From: Streptomyces sp. V2I9
GTDB lineage: Bacteria > Actinomycetota > Actinomycetes > Streptomycetales > Streptomycetaceae
Direction of reading: 5' to 3'
DNA length: 64,000 nucleotides
Assembly: GCF_030817475.1 (NCBI RefSeq)
Contig: NZ_JAUSZJ010000002.1
Location: 3,982,626-4,046,625, forward strand
Shown here one piece after another: positions 51,543 to 59,515 of this stretch. The position numbers and the translations under genes are program-made. The notes beneath the pieces were generated by a model, which saw only the letters and a program-made list of their open reading frames with translations, made no database searches and was not told where the DNA came from. Numbering within the stretch: the first letter of the stretch is position 1; every line of letters begins with the position of its first letter.

Positions 51543-52877
51543 CTACCGGAAGCAGCCCAGGATCAGCGGCAGGTCCTGGAGCCACTCCTGGAGGCGGCCC
51601 CGGCGGCGGGCGGCGATGACGCACGGGTGGGCCGTGCCGTGGTGGAGGTGGACGACGACCGCGAGGTGCTTGGGGCCTTCGGCCGCGTACGTCACGGTGC
51701 GGATGTCGGCCCAGGGGTAGTGGGTCTCCGCGTCCTCCGGGCCCAGCGTCACGCCCGTCGCGTCGATCAGCAGGGAACTCCCCGGTCCGACCGCCACGAA
51801 CGACGGGTCCGCGTCCGCCCCGGCCGGCCCGCCGCCCGCCGCGACGGGCCAGGTCGCGGCCTGGTACGGCGGGAAGGAGCCGGGCGGGCCCTGCTGGTAG
51901 GGCGGGAAGCCGCCGGGCGGGCCCTGCTGGTACGGCGGAAAGCCACTGGTGGGGCCCTGGTGCTGGTACGGCGGGTAGTCCTGGGACGGGGTGTACGCCG
52001 AGGGGGTGTACGCCGGGGGCGGCGGAGGCACGGCCACCGTGGGGGCGTACGCCGGGGCGGGGGAGGGTGGCACGGCATCCGGGACGAACAGGTCCAGCAG
52101 CGACGCCGGGGTGGGCCGCTCCTCCGGGGCCTTGGCCAGGCACGCCGCGACCACCGGGCGCAACCCCTCCGGCACGGCGGCCAGGTCCGGCGGCTCGTGC
52201 ACCGACCGGTACATCAGCCCCATCGGCGTACCCGCCCCGAACGCGCTGCCGCCCGCCGCCGCGACGATCACCGCGCCCAGTGCGAACACGTCGGCGGCTC
52301 CGTCGACCTCCTGCCCCTGCGCCTGCTCCGGCGCGAGGAACCCCGGAGTGCCGAAGGCCGTGCCGGTGGCCGTCAGCCGGGTCGACTCCAGGGCCCGCGC
52401 GATGCCGAAGTCCAGGACCCGCGGGCCGTCCGACGCCATGATGATGTTGCCGGGCTTCAGATCGCGGTGCACCAGCCCGCAGCCGTGGATCGCCGCCAGC
52501 GCCTCGGCGAGCGCCGCCCCCAGCCGCCGCAGCCTCGCCTCGTCCATCGGCCCTTCGGCCTCCAGGAGCGCGGAGAGCGTCGGACCGGGGATGTACGCCG
52601 TCGCCAGCCAGGGGGCGGCCGCGTCCGGGTCCGCGTCCACCACGGGGGCCGTGTGGAAGCCGCCCACACTGCGGGCGGCGGCGACCTCGGCGCGGAACCG
52701 CTCCCGGAAGTGCGGGTCGCCCGCCAGCTCCGAACGGGCCACCTTGACGGCCACCGCTCGTCCGCCGCGGGACCGTGCCAGATAGACGGTGCCCATCCCG
52801 CCGGCGCCCAGCTCCCGCTCCACGGCGTACCCGCCGATGCGCTGCGGCAGGCTGCCGCCGTCCGTCCCGTGCTCCAT
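51543..52877 (-). CDS. Soluble serine/threonine protein kinase
   Basis: 444 residues from the ATG at 52877 (GGGGG ten bases upstream; a GTG three codons further is too close to it). Kinase domain about 15-275 with LGAGGMGTV glycine loop, catalytic lysine in AVAVKVA, HRDLKPGN and DFG. After it a Pro/Tyr/Gln-rich linker contains three copies of an 11-residue GFPPYQQGPPG-like unit, and the C-terminus (about 355-444) looks like a small PH-like or bacterial PH domain (LLIDATGVTLGPEDAETHYP, HPCVIAARRRGRLQEWLQDL). There is no membrane helix. It is divergent from the SpoIIE-like pseudophosphatase, hinting at a shared phospho-signalling route. Confidence 0.9.
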   Translation of the reverse strand: MEHGTDGGSLPQRIGGYAVERELGAGGMGTVYLARSRGGRAVAVKVARSELAGDPHFRERFRAEVAAARSVGGFHTAPVVDADPDAAAPWLATAYIPGPTLSALLEAEGPMDEARLRRLGAALAEALAAIHGCGLVHRDLKPGNIIMASDGPRVLDFGIARALESTRLTATGTAFGTPGFLAPEQAQGQEVDGAADVFALGAVIVAAAGGSAFGAGTPMGLMYRSVHEPPDLAAVPEGLRPVVAACLAKAPEERPTPASLLDLFVPDAVPPSPAPAYAPTVAVPPPPPAYTPSAYTPSQDYPPYQHQGPTSGFPPYQQGPPGGFPPYQQGPPGSFPPYQAATWPVAAGGGPAGADADPSFVAVGPGSSLLIDATGVTLGPEDAETHYPWADIRTVTYAAEGPKHLAVVVHLHHGTAHPCVIAARRRGRLQEWLQDLPLILGCFR

Positions 52878-53315
52878 GTGCCGCACGCCCCCTTGTGCTC
52901 CGGCGGATCAGTATGACGCAGGGAAGGCGGACATGACGAAGACATGACGCCGGGCCGGCGGGGCACGGACCCGCTCTTCGCGCGGGGCGCGGACCCGCTG
53001 TTTCGGTGGTCCCGCTGCGTCGTGTGAGGCACGATCCGCCGTTCCGTGGGGGGCGGGGCCCGCCGTGCACGCACCGGCCGGGCACGCCCTCGCGCTCGCC
53101 CCGGCCGCTCTCACCCCCCACCCACGCCCCGCCGCCCACACCCCCGCCGTTCCACCGGTGGCCGAGCCCGGCGCACCGGGTGATGCTGGTCCGGAGCGCC
53201 GAAACCGGAGCGCCGAAACCGGAGAGCGGACGAAACCGGGGCGGACGCCGGGACTCCGGCCGGGCGTCGCGGAACGGCGGCCGAGGCCGGAAGGACGGGA
53301 AGGGCAGGGGCCGGA
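52878..53315. other. Divergent region between kinase and pseudophosphatase genes
   Basis: No convincing gene. GACATGACG occurs twice 11 bases apart (52930-52938, 52941-52949) near the kinase start, and CCGGAGCGCCGAAA is repeated in tandem (53191-53204, 53205-53218) near the pseudophosphatase start. No sure promoter identified. Confidence 0.4.
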
Positions 53316-55400
53316 ATGCCACAGGACGGGCCGGACCACCTGGACGATGCCGTACTGGCGGCGCTGTTCACCCAGCGCGCCGTGGGCCTGGCCGTGCTCG
53401 ATCCGCAGCTCCGGCTCGTCCACGCCAACTCGCTCGTCGAGGGCGTGGACACGGCGGAGTACCTCGGCAGCCGGATCACCGACGTCTTCCGGCTCGACGA
53501 CCCGGACGCCACGGAACAGCTCATGAAGCGGGCGCTCGCCGGCGAAGGGCCCGTGCGCGATCACCTGGTCCGGGGCCGGCTGCGCCGCATCCCCGGCGAC
53601 CGGATGTTCCTGGTCTCCGCCTACCGCCTGGACGGTCCCGGCGGCGGCGACGCCCCCGCCCTCGGCCTGCTGGCCGCGGTCGTCGACGTCACCGAGCGGG
53701 AACGGGCCCGCACCCGCGAAGCCGCGCTCGCCGCCGTGCGCGACGCCGTCGGCCATTCCCTCGACGTCGCCGCCACCTGCCGCGCCTTCGTCGACGCCCT
53801 GGTGCCCGGTTTCGCGGACCTCGCCGTCATCGAGGTGGTGGACGAGGTCCTGCGCGGCGCCGATCCGCCGGTGGGCCCGCTGCCGCCCGAGACCCCGCTG
53901 CGCCGTGCGGCGAGCGGCCGGTGCGGCACCGTCCGGGATACGGGGAGGGCCGGGGAGGACGCGCGGCGCAGCCTGGACGGGGCGACCCGCCGCCTCCCCC
54001 TCCGTACGCCGTACGCGCTCGCCGTCGCGGATCTGCGGCCCCGGCTCGTCCCGCTCACCGGCGACACCCCGTGGCTGGACGCCGACCCGGACGGGGCCCG
54101 TGCCGTCGCGGAGTCCGGTGCGCACTCCCTGATCGTCGTGCCCCTCACCCTGCGGGGCGCGGTCCTCGGGCTGGTCAGCCTCTACCGTTGCTGCGCGGCC
54201 GAGCCCTTCGACGAGGACGACGTCTCCCTGGCCGATGCCGCGGGGACACGGGTGGCCCTCGGTATCGACAACGCCCGCCGCTACGAGCGGGAGCACATCA
54301 TCGCCTCGACCGTCCAGCGGCGGCTGCTTCCGCAGGTCGAGCGGGAGCAGACCGCCGTCGAGACCGCCCACGTCCTGCTGCCCGGCCGGGACAGCGGCTG
54401 CTGGTACGACACGATCCCCCTGTCCGGCGCGCGGACCGCCCTCGTGGTGGGCGGCGTCGCGGGCGAGGGGCTCCAGGCGGCCATCGTGATGGGACAGCTG
54501 CGCACGGTCGTGCAGGCGCTGGCGGGCCTGGACCTGGAACCCGAGGAGGTGCTCGCCCGGCTCAAGGACACCACGGACCGCCTCGCCCACGAACGCACCG
54601 CCCTGCCCGCGGGCGACTCCCTCCAGAGCGAGCCCCTGATCGCCGGTTGCGTGTACGGGGTCTACGACCCGTTCACCCGCACCTGCACCGTCGCACGGGC
54701 CGGGCACCCCGCGCCCCTGGCCGTCGGCCCGGACGGGCGGGCGGTCGCCCTCGACGTACCGGAGGGCCCCGGCCTCTTCTCGGCCGACAGCGCCCTCTTC
54801 GCGCCGGCCACCGTCACCCTGGAGGAGGGCAGCGTCCTCGCGCTCTGCACCGCCGAGCTGCTGTCCGGCGACCGGGCGGCGGAGCGCATCACGCGGACCC
54901 TCGCCCGGCCGGACCGCAGCCTGCGGCAACTCGGGGACGACATCGTGTACGCGCTGCCGGAGGACACCCGCTCCGCCGGTGCGGCCCTGCTCCTGGCCCG
55001 TACGGGTGCGGTCTCCGACCACCGGGTCGCCACCTGGGACCTGGACCAGGACCTCACCGCCCCCGCCACCGCCCGGGCGCTCGTACGCGACCGGCTCCGG
55101 GACTGGGGCCTCGACGAGGACACCGTCGAGGCCACGGAGCTGATCGTCAGCGAACTGGTCACCAACGCCGTCCGCTACGGCACCCCGCCCCTGCGGCTGC
55201 GCCTCCTCCTGGACGCCACGCTCACCTGCGAGGTCCACGACGGCAGCACCGCCGCCCCGCACCTGCGCCACGCGCGGACCGTCGACGAGGACGGCCGGGG
55301 GCTGTTCATCGTCTCCCGCCTGGCCTCCCACTGGGGAGCCCGCCGCGGTCGGGACGGCAAGGTGCTGTGGACCGAACAGGAGCTGCCGGACGGCGGGTAG
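53316..55400 (+). CDS. PAS-GAF-SpoIIE-HATPase protein with degenerate phosphatase site
   Basis: 694 residues. Order: PAS-like domain (about 10-125), GAF-like domain (about 135-325), PP2C/SpoIIE domain (about 335-565) and an anti-sigma-type ATPase (about 575-690). The four aspartates that bind Mn/Mg in this phosphatase family are all replaced: the GDWYD position reads GCWYD (C362), the GDVxGHG motif reads GGVAGEG (G380), LYTDGL reads LCTAEL (A513), and the last DD motif reads SAGAALLL. The ATPase keeps its N-box SELVTNAVRYG and EDGRGLFIVSRLA. It is thus probably a pseudophosphatase with an active ATP-binding regulator domain, a sensor acting on a sigma or anti-sigma factor. Signals unknown. 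Confidence 0.9.
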   Translation: MPQDGPDHLDDAVLAALFTQRAVGLAVLDPQLRLVHANSLVEGVDTAEYLGSRITDVFRLDDPDATEQLMKRALAGEGPVRDHLVRGRLRRIPGDRMFLVSAYRLDGPGGGDAPALGLLAAVVDVTERERARTREAALAAVRDAVGHSLDVAATCRAFVDALVPGFADLAVIEVVDEVLRGADPPVGPLPPETPLRRAASGRCGTVRDTGRAGEDARRSLDGATRRLPLRTPYALAVADLRPRLVPLTGDTPWLDADPDGARAVAESGAHSLIVVPLTLRGAVLGLVSLYRCCAAEPFDEDDVSLADAAGTRVALGIDNARRYEREHIIASTVQRRLLPQVEREQTAVETAHVLLPGRDSGCWYDTIPLSGARTALVVGGVAGEGLQAAIVMGQLRTVVQALAGLDLEPEEVLARLKDTTDRLAHERTALPAGDSLQSEPLIAGCVYGVYDPFTRTCTVARAGHPAPLAVGPDGRAVALDVPEGPGLFSADSALFAPATVTLEEGSVLALCTAELLSGDRAAERITRTLARPDRSLRQLGDDIVYALPEDTRSAGAALLLARTGAVSDHRVATWDLDQDLTAPATARALVRDRLRDWGLDEDTVEATELIVSELVTNAVRYGTPPLRLRLLLDATLTCEVHDGSTAAPHLRHARTVDEDGRGLFIVSRLASHWGARRGRDGKVLWTEQELPDGG

Positions 55401-55502
55401 CCGTCGTCGGGGCCGCCCTCGCGCCCGGCGTCGCCGCAGCCGGTGCGACCCCGCCGGAGCGGCCGGGCCGCCCCGGCGGCGGGCGGGAGGTCCGGGCGTC
55501 CT

Positions 55503-56276
55503 CTACGGCAGGACGATGTTCCGGCCGGGACCGCCGTCGCCCCGGTCCTTTCCGGGGCCGCCGAGGAGCAGGTCGTCGCCCTCCCCGCCGTGCAGCACGT
55601 CGTCACCGGGGCCGCCGAGCAGGAGGTCGCCGCCCTCCCCGCCCATGACGTGGTCGTCGCCGGAGCCCGCGTGCACGAGGTCCCGTCCTTCGTACCCCTC
55701 GACCATGTCGTCGCCCCGGCCGCCGTACATCCGCTGGTCGCCGCCGTCGCCCATCAGGTGGTCCATGCCGTCGCCGCCGTCCAGGACGACGCGCGCCATC
55801 ACCATGTCGTCGCCCTCGTCGCCCCGGACCGTGTGGGCGGTGTGGGCGTGCAGGGTGTCGTCGCCGGGCCCGCCGCTGACGGTGGCGACACCGGGGTCGC
55901 TGGTGGCGATCTCGTCGTCGCCGTCGCCGAGGAGCACGTCGATCCGGTCCGGCCGGCCGCTGCCGGTGGGGAGTTCGCAGACGACGTACGTCTCGACGCC
56001 GGGCTCCAGGTACGCGCAGTGGTCGCCCGGCCGGAGCGGCACCACGTCGCGGAAGCCGATGCGGCGGACCCCGCCGCCCTCGTCCATCGGGACCACGTGG
56101 AGGTCGTTGGCCTGCCCCGGCGCCGCGGTGAAGGTGATGGACTGCTTCGCCCGGTCGGCGCCGACGCGGGCCTTGCCCCCGGAGCCGGCGGGGGCCGCGA
56201 CGGCCGGGGCGGCGGCGAGGCCGGTGGCGAGCAGGGCCACGGCGGCCGCACGGACGGTGACTCGACGGCGGTACAT
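55503..56276 (-). CDS. Secreted RTX-type calcium-binding repeat protein
   Basis: 257 residues. A signal peptide (RRRVTVRAAAVALLATGLAA, cleaved near AVA-AP) precedes a domain of about 85 residues and then about 10 nonapeptide repeats of the GGxGxDxhx type from about residue 115 (GDGDDEIATS, GGPGDDTLHA, GGEGGDLLLG, GGPGDDVLHG and others), which fold into a calcium-binding beta-roll. No catalytic domain is seen. It lies downstream of the LPMO gene on the same strand but a strong terminator separates them. Role probably extracellular; function unknown. Confidence 0.9.
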   Translation of the reverse strand: MYRRRVTVRAAAVALLATGLAAAPAVAAPAGSGGKARVGADRAKQSITFTAAPGQANDLHVVPMDEGGGVRRIGFRDVVPLRPGDHCAYLEPGVETYVVCELPTGSGRPDRIDVLLGDGDDEIATSDPGVATVSGGPGDDTLHAHTAHTVRGDEGDDMVMARVVLDGGDGMDHLMGDGGDQRMYGGRGDDMVEGYEGRDLVHAGSGDDHVMGGEGGDLLLGGPGDDVLHGGEGDDLLLGGPGKDRGDGGPGRNIVLP

Positions 56277-56305
56277 GGGACCTCATCTCGGTGGGGGGCC
56301 GGGGA

Positions 56306-56340
56306 CGCCCGGAGCGGACGGTGCTCGTCCGCTCCGGGCG
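56306..56340 (-). terminator. Terminator after the LPMO gene
   Basis: CGCCCGGAGCGGAC (56306-56319) and GTCCGCTCCGGGCG (56327-56340) form a 14-bp perfect stem with a 7-base loop, 70 bases past the LPMO stop. Confidence 0.8.
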
Positions 56341-56409
56341 CCGGTGGAGCCGGGTGGTGCGGTGGTGCCTTCGTGCGGTGGGGCGGTGGTGCCGTGGTGC
56401 CGTGGCGGG

Positions 56410-56925
56410 TCAGCTCACGTTGACGTCCACGCAGGCGTAGAAGGCGTTGGGCGTGTCGGCGATGTTCCACACGGCCAGGACCTTCTGCTTGCCGGAGAGG
56501 CTGCCGAAGTTCACCTGGTGCGTGACGGTCTCGCCGGGCCGCGCGCCGCCGTCGTTGAACTCCGCGATCTTCCGGCCGCCCGCGTAGTACTGCCAGGTGC
56601 TGGTGGCGTGGCGGGCGGTCAGCCGCCAGTTGAAGCTGGTCGTACGGCTGACCGGGGTCACCTTCCAGCCCTTGCTGTCGTTGTCGAGCTCGGCGAAGGC
56701 GGCGTTCCCGCCGCTGCAACTGGTCAGCCCCTTGGGGCCTTCGACGCTCTGCGGCTCGTACTTGATGGAGCCGCACGCGACGGTGCCGGCGGCGCACTGG
56801 GCCTGCCGGCTGGGCGGCGAGGAGATGTAGCCGTGCGCGCTCGCGCTGCCGGCGGGCAGGCTGACGGCCAGGAGCGGGGCGATCCCCGCTCCGATGGCAG
56901 CAGCCAGCGACTTCTTGCTCTTCAT
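56410..56925 (-). CDS. AA10 lytic polysaccharide monooxygenase (chitin-active type)
   Basis: 171 residues. After a signal peptide (MKSKKSLAAAIGAGIAPLLA and on, cleaved at ASA) the mature protein starts with His31 (HGYISSPPSRQAQC), the N-terminal histidine of the copper histidine brace; the second brace histidine is in RLTARHATSTWQYY. It has one catalytic domain and no extra binding module, like Streptomyces chitin-binding proteins of the Chb type. Copper-dependent oxidation of crystalline chitin is expected. AAAGGAG precedes the ATG at 56925. A perfect DasR-type operator lies about 120 bases upstream, which ties it to N-acetylglucosamine control. Confidence 0.95.
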   Translation of the reverse strand: MKSKKSLAAAIGAGIAPLLAVSLPAGSASAHGYISSPPSRQAQCAAGTVACGSIKYEPQSVEGPKGLTSCSGGNAAFAELDNDSKGWKVTPVSRTTSFNWRLTARHATSTWQYYAGGRKIAEFNDGGARPGETVTHQVNFGSLSGKQKVLAVWNIADTPNAFYACVDVNVS

Positions 56926-57041
56926 GACAACTCCTTTGTGGGGGTTGGCACTTGCCCGCACGGAACAGGCAAGCGTGTACATGACAAGCGATGTCGTACA
57001 GGGTGGTGGGGCTGCCCTGTGCGGCAAGGGGAGCGTACCCC

Positions 57042-57059
57042 GCTTGGTCTAGACCAAGC
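57042..57059. promoter_or_regulatory. DasR-responsive element (dre) upstream of the LPMO gene
   Basis: GCTTGGTCTAGACCAAGC is an 18-bp perfect palindrome whose central 12 bases equal the core of the DasR site ACTGGTCTAGACCAGT. DasR is the GntR repressor of chitin and N-acetylglucosamine genes in Streptomyces. Confidence 0.85.
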
Positions 57060-57198
57060 CAGGGTGCGCGAAGTTGGCCGAGGGCGTGCGAAGTCGGCCG
57101 CCGAGCGGGGGTGCGGGGTCGGCAGGGACGAGCCAAGGGCGAACCCCGGGGCCGGGGGAGCGGGGCGAGCGGGCGGTGGGGGAGGGGGTGCCTGCGGC

Positions 57199-58005
57199 TC
57201 AGCCGAACAGCCGCTCCAGGACCACCGCGACCCCGTCCTCCGCGTTCGACAGGGTCACCTCGTCGGCCGCCGCGCGCAGCTCCGGGTGGGCGTTGCCCAT
57301 GGCGACCCGGAGGCCCGAACCGGCGAACATCGGCAGATCGTTGGGCATGTCGCCGAACGCCACCGTCCGCTCGGCCCCGACGCCCAGCAGCGCGGCGGCC
57401 GCCGCCAGACCGGTGCCCTTGTCCACCCCGTACGGAGCCAGCTCCACCGTGCCGGGCCCCGCCATCGTGACCGTCGCCAGATCGCCCACGGCTCCGCGCG
57501 CGACGGCGGCCAACGCGTCGTCCCCCAGCTCCGGGTGGCGTACCAGGACCTTGATCACGGGCAGCTCCCACAACGCCTCGCGGGAGTCCACGCGTCGGGC
57601 GGGGAGCGTCGGGTTCGGCATGCGGTAGCCGGCCTCGATCAGGGTTGCCCCGTCCACGCCGTCCTGGTCCACGGCGGCGAACACGGCCCCGGCCTCGGCC
57701 TCGATCTTGCCGAGCGCGGTGGCGGCGGCCTCGCGGTCCAGGGTGGCGGAGCGCAGCAGCCGGCCCGCGTCGGCGTCGTAGAGCTGGGTGCCCTGGCCGC
57801 AGACGACGAGCCCGCTGTACGCGAGATCCGCGAGCAGCGCCCGTATGCCGGGGACGGGCCGCCCGGTCACGATCAGATGCCGGGCGCCGGCGGCGGCGGC
57901 GCGTCCGAGCGCGGTACGGGACCGGGTGCTGACGGTGTCGTCGGGGCGCAGCAGGGTGCCGTCCAGGTCCGTGGCGACGAGGGCATATGCGGGTGGCGTG
58001 GGCAT
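57199..58005 (-). CDS. HAD-superfamily hydrolase, Cof type
   Basis: 268 residues. Motif I DLDGTLL (nucleophile D13, D15), motif II in HLIVTGRPV, and motif III/IV GDMPNDLPMF, with the C2B cap inserted after motif II as in Cof-type sugar phosphatases. It probably removes phosphate from sugar phosphates or flavin nucleotides; the substrate is not fixed by sequence. The ATG at 58005 has no ribosome binding site; TAGGGT six bases upstream suggests a leaderless transcript. Confidence 0.9.
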   Translation of the reverse strand: MPTPPAYALVATDLDGTLLRPDDTVSTRSRTALGRAAAAGARHLIVTGRPVPGIRALLADLAYSGLVVCGQGTQLYDADAGRLLRSATLDREAAATALGKIEAEAGAVFAAVDQDGVDGATLIEAGYRMPNPTLPARRVDSREALWELPVIKVLVRHPELGDDALAAVARGAVGDLATVTMAGPGTVELAPYGVDKGTGLAAAAALLGVGAERTVAFGDMPNDLPMFAGSGLRVAMGNAHPELRAAADEVTLSNAEDGVAVVLERLFG

Positions 58006-58011
58006 GGCCCC

Positions 58012-58017
58012 ACCCTA
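58012..58017 (-). promoter_or_regulatory. Candidate -10 box of a leaderless HAD-phosphatase transcript
   Basis: On the minus strand TAGGGT, six bases, then ATG; same layout as at the mqnA and TetR genes. Confidence 0.5.
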
Positions 58018-58261
58018 GAAGGCCCCGAACGGCCGCTTGCGCGCCAAGGCGGGATCGGCTGCGGAGGCCATGGCGGGGCGGCCGTCCCCGTCGCGGTGAG
58101 GCGCTGGTCGGAGGTGGCGAAGGCGTGCCGGACCACGTGCCCGGCCCGATCCGAACGAGAGCCCCGGCCCGGCCCTCGTGTAGCGGCGGGCGCCCCCGGC
58201 CCCCGGAGGCCGGACGCGTGCGGCGGGACCTCGCCCGACGTCCACGGCGAGGCCGCGCCCC

Positions 58262-58352
58262 CGCAAGCGTCTGACCGGCCACGGCGCGACCGTGCCCCCG
58301 CAAGCGTCTGACCGGCTTCGCCGCGACCGCGCCTCGCAAGTGTCTGACCTGC
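58262..58352 (+). repeat. Three direct repeats, 36-37-bp period, upstream of the AfsA-like gene
   Basis: CGCAAGCGTCTGACCGGC occurs at 58262-58279 and 58299-58316, and the variant CGCAAGTGTCTGACCTGC at 58335-58352. The bases between copies are also partly alike. Iterated operator or relic of slippage. Confidence 0.8.
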
Positions 58353-58492
58353 GTCGATCCGACGTTCGCGGCCGTCGCTTACACGCTCCGACAGCAGCGC
58401 GAAAGACGGCCGAACTAGCTTCTCGACCTGTCGGCCGCGGAGTTCGAGGCACGCGGCACACCACGACGGGACAGCGAGAAGGGAGCAGGTCG

Positions 58493-59515
58493 ATGACTCC
58501 GACCGAGGGTGAGCGGCGGTTGCGGTTCGACCGGCCGTTGGAGCGGTCGCTGGTGCACCGGCACGCGGACGACGAGGTCTTCGTCACCGATCACGTCGCG
58601 CTGGAGGACGGCCGCTTCGCCGTCGCGGCGCGGCTGCCGTCCGCCCACCGCTACTTCCACGACGGTCCGGGGGCTTCGGCCCGGGTCGATCCGATGCTGC
58701 TCCTGGAGTGCTCGCGGCAGGCCGGAACCGTGGTGGCCCACCGTCATCTCGGCGTGCCGACGGACACGGCGTTCCTCATCGCGGAGTGGTCCGTCGCGCT
58801 CGACGGCGCGACGGCGCTCCCGCTGCCCCGGCCCGGCTCCGGCGAGCTGACGATGGTCATCGAGGTCCAGGACGCGAAGCAGCGCGGCGAGGCGCTGCTC
58901 GGGGCGACGCTGATGACCGAGCTGTACCTCGCCGGGCGTCGGGTGGCCAGCAGCACGGTGGTCGCCGGGTACCCGTCACGTGCCGGCTACAAGAGCTTCC
59001 GGACCCGGCAGCGCAGCTCGGTGGCGCCGCTGTCCGACGCCATGCCGCCGCGCGGGGGCGGCACTCCGGCGGACGGCCGCCGGGTGGGGCGGGCGCGGGA
59101 GGAGAACGTCGTCCTGGCCTCCGTGCGCCGCACCGGCGGACGGACCGTCGCGGAGCTCGACGTACCGGTCGCGCACCCGGTGTTCTACGACCACCCGCTC
59201 GACCACGTGCCGGCGACCGCGCTGCTCGAAGCCGCCCGGCAGGCCGCCCTGTTGGCGATCGCGCCGGAGACGGCGGAGGAGACCGCTGCGGCGGCCGGAC
59301 CGTGGCAGGTGAGCGCGGTGCACGCCCGGTTCGAGCGCTTCGTCGAACTGGACGGGCCGACCGAGGTGTCGGTGCGCGTGGAACAGGCCGGCGACAGCCG
59401 CTCGGTGCACGTGCTGTTCGAGCAGGACGGAGCGACCGCCTGCGCGTGCGAGGTCACGGTCCGCGCACCGGCCGCGGCTCCCGTCCCCACGACCACTGCC
59501 TCCGGTGGCCGTTGA
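58493..59515 (+). CDS. AfsA/ScbA/BarX-family butyrolactone-type biosynthesis enzyme
   Basis: 340 residues with two AfsA hotdog domains (about 15-160 and 200-330). AfsA couples a beta-ketoacyl group from ACP to dihydroxyacetone phosphate, giving a butenolide phosphate on the way to gamma-butyrolactone signals. The ExxR motifs important in ScbA are intact in both halves: E72/R75 in LLLECSRQAG and E246/R249 in LLEAARQAAL. The N-terminus SLVHRHADDEVFVTDHV is typical. ATG at 58493 with AAGGGAG upstream. It overlaps the next gene by one base and heads an operon with an ACP and ketosynthases, unlike the usual stand-alone scbA genes next to a receptor gene. Confidence 0.9.
   Translation: MTPTEGERRLRFDRPLERSLVHRHADDEVFVTDHVALEDGRFAVAARLPSAHRYFHDGPGASARVDPMLLLECSRQAGTVVAHRHLGVPTDTAFLIAEWSVALDGATALPLPRPGSGELTMVIEVQDAKQRGEALLGATLMTELYLAGRRVASSTVVAGYPSRAGYKSFRTRQRSSVAPLSDAMPPRGGGTPADGRRVGRAREENVVLASVRRTGGRTVAELDVPVAHPVFYDHPLDHVPATALLEAARQAALLAIAPETAEETAAAAGPWQVSAVHARFERFVELDGPTEVSVRVEQAGDSRSVHVLFEQDGATACACEVTVRAPAAAPVPTTTASGGR

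Larger units (their letters stand above)
58006..58492. other. Divergent region upstream of the terminal biosynthetic cluster
   Basis: Holds the leaderless HAD promoter, the three direct repeats at 58262-58352, and an inverted repeat CGGCCGA (58407-58413) / TCGGCCG (58431-58437) just before the AfsA-like gene. TAGCTT near 58416 may be a -10 box. No clear autoregulatory element for a gamma-butyrolactone receptor was recognised. Confidence 0.45.
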
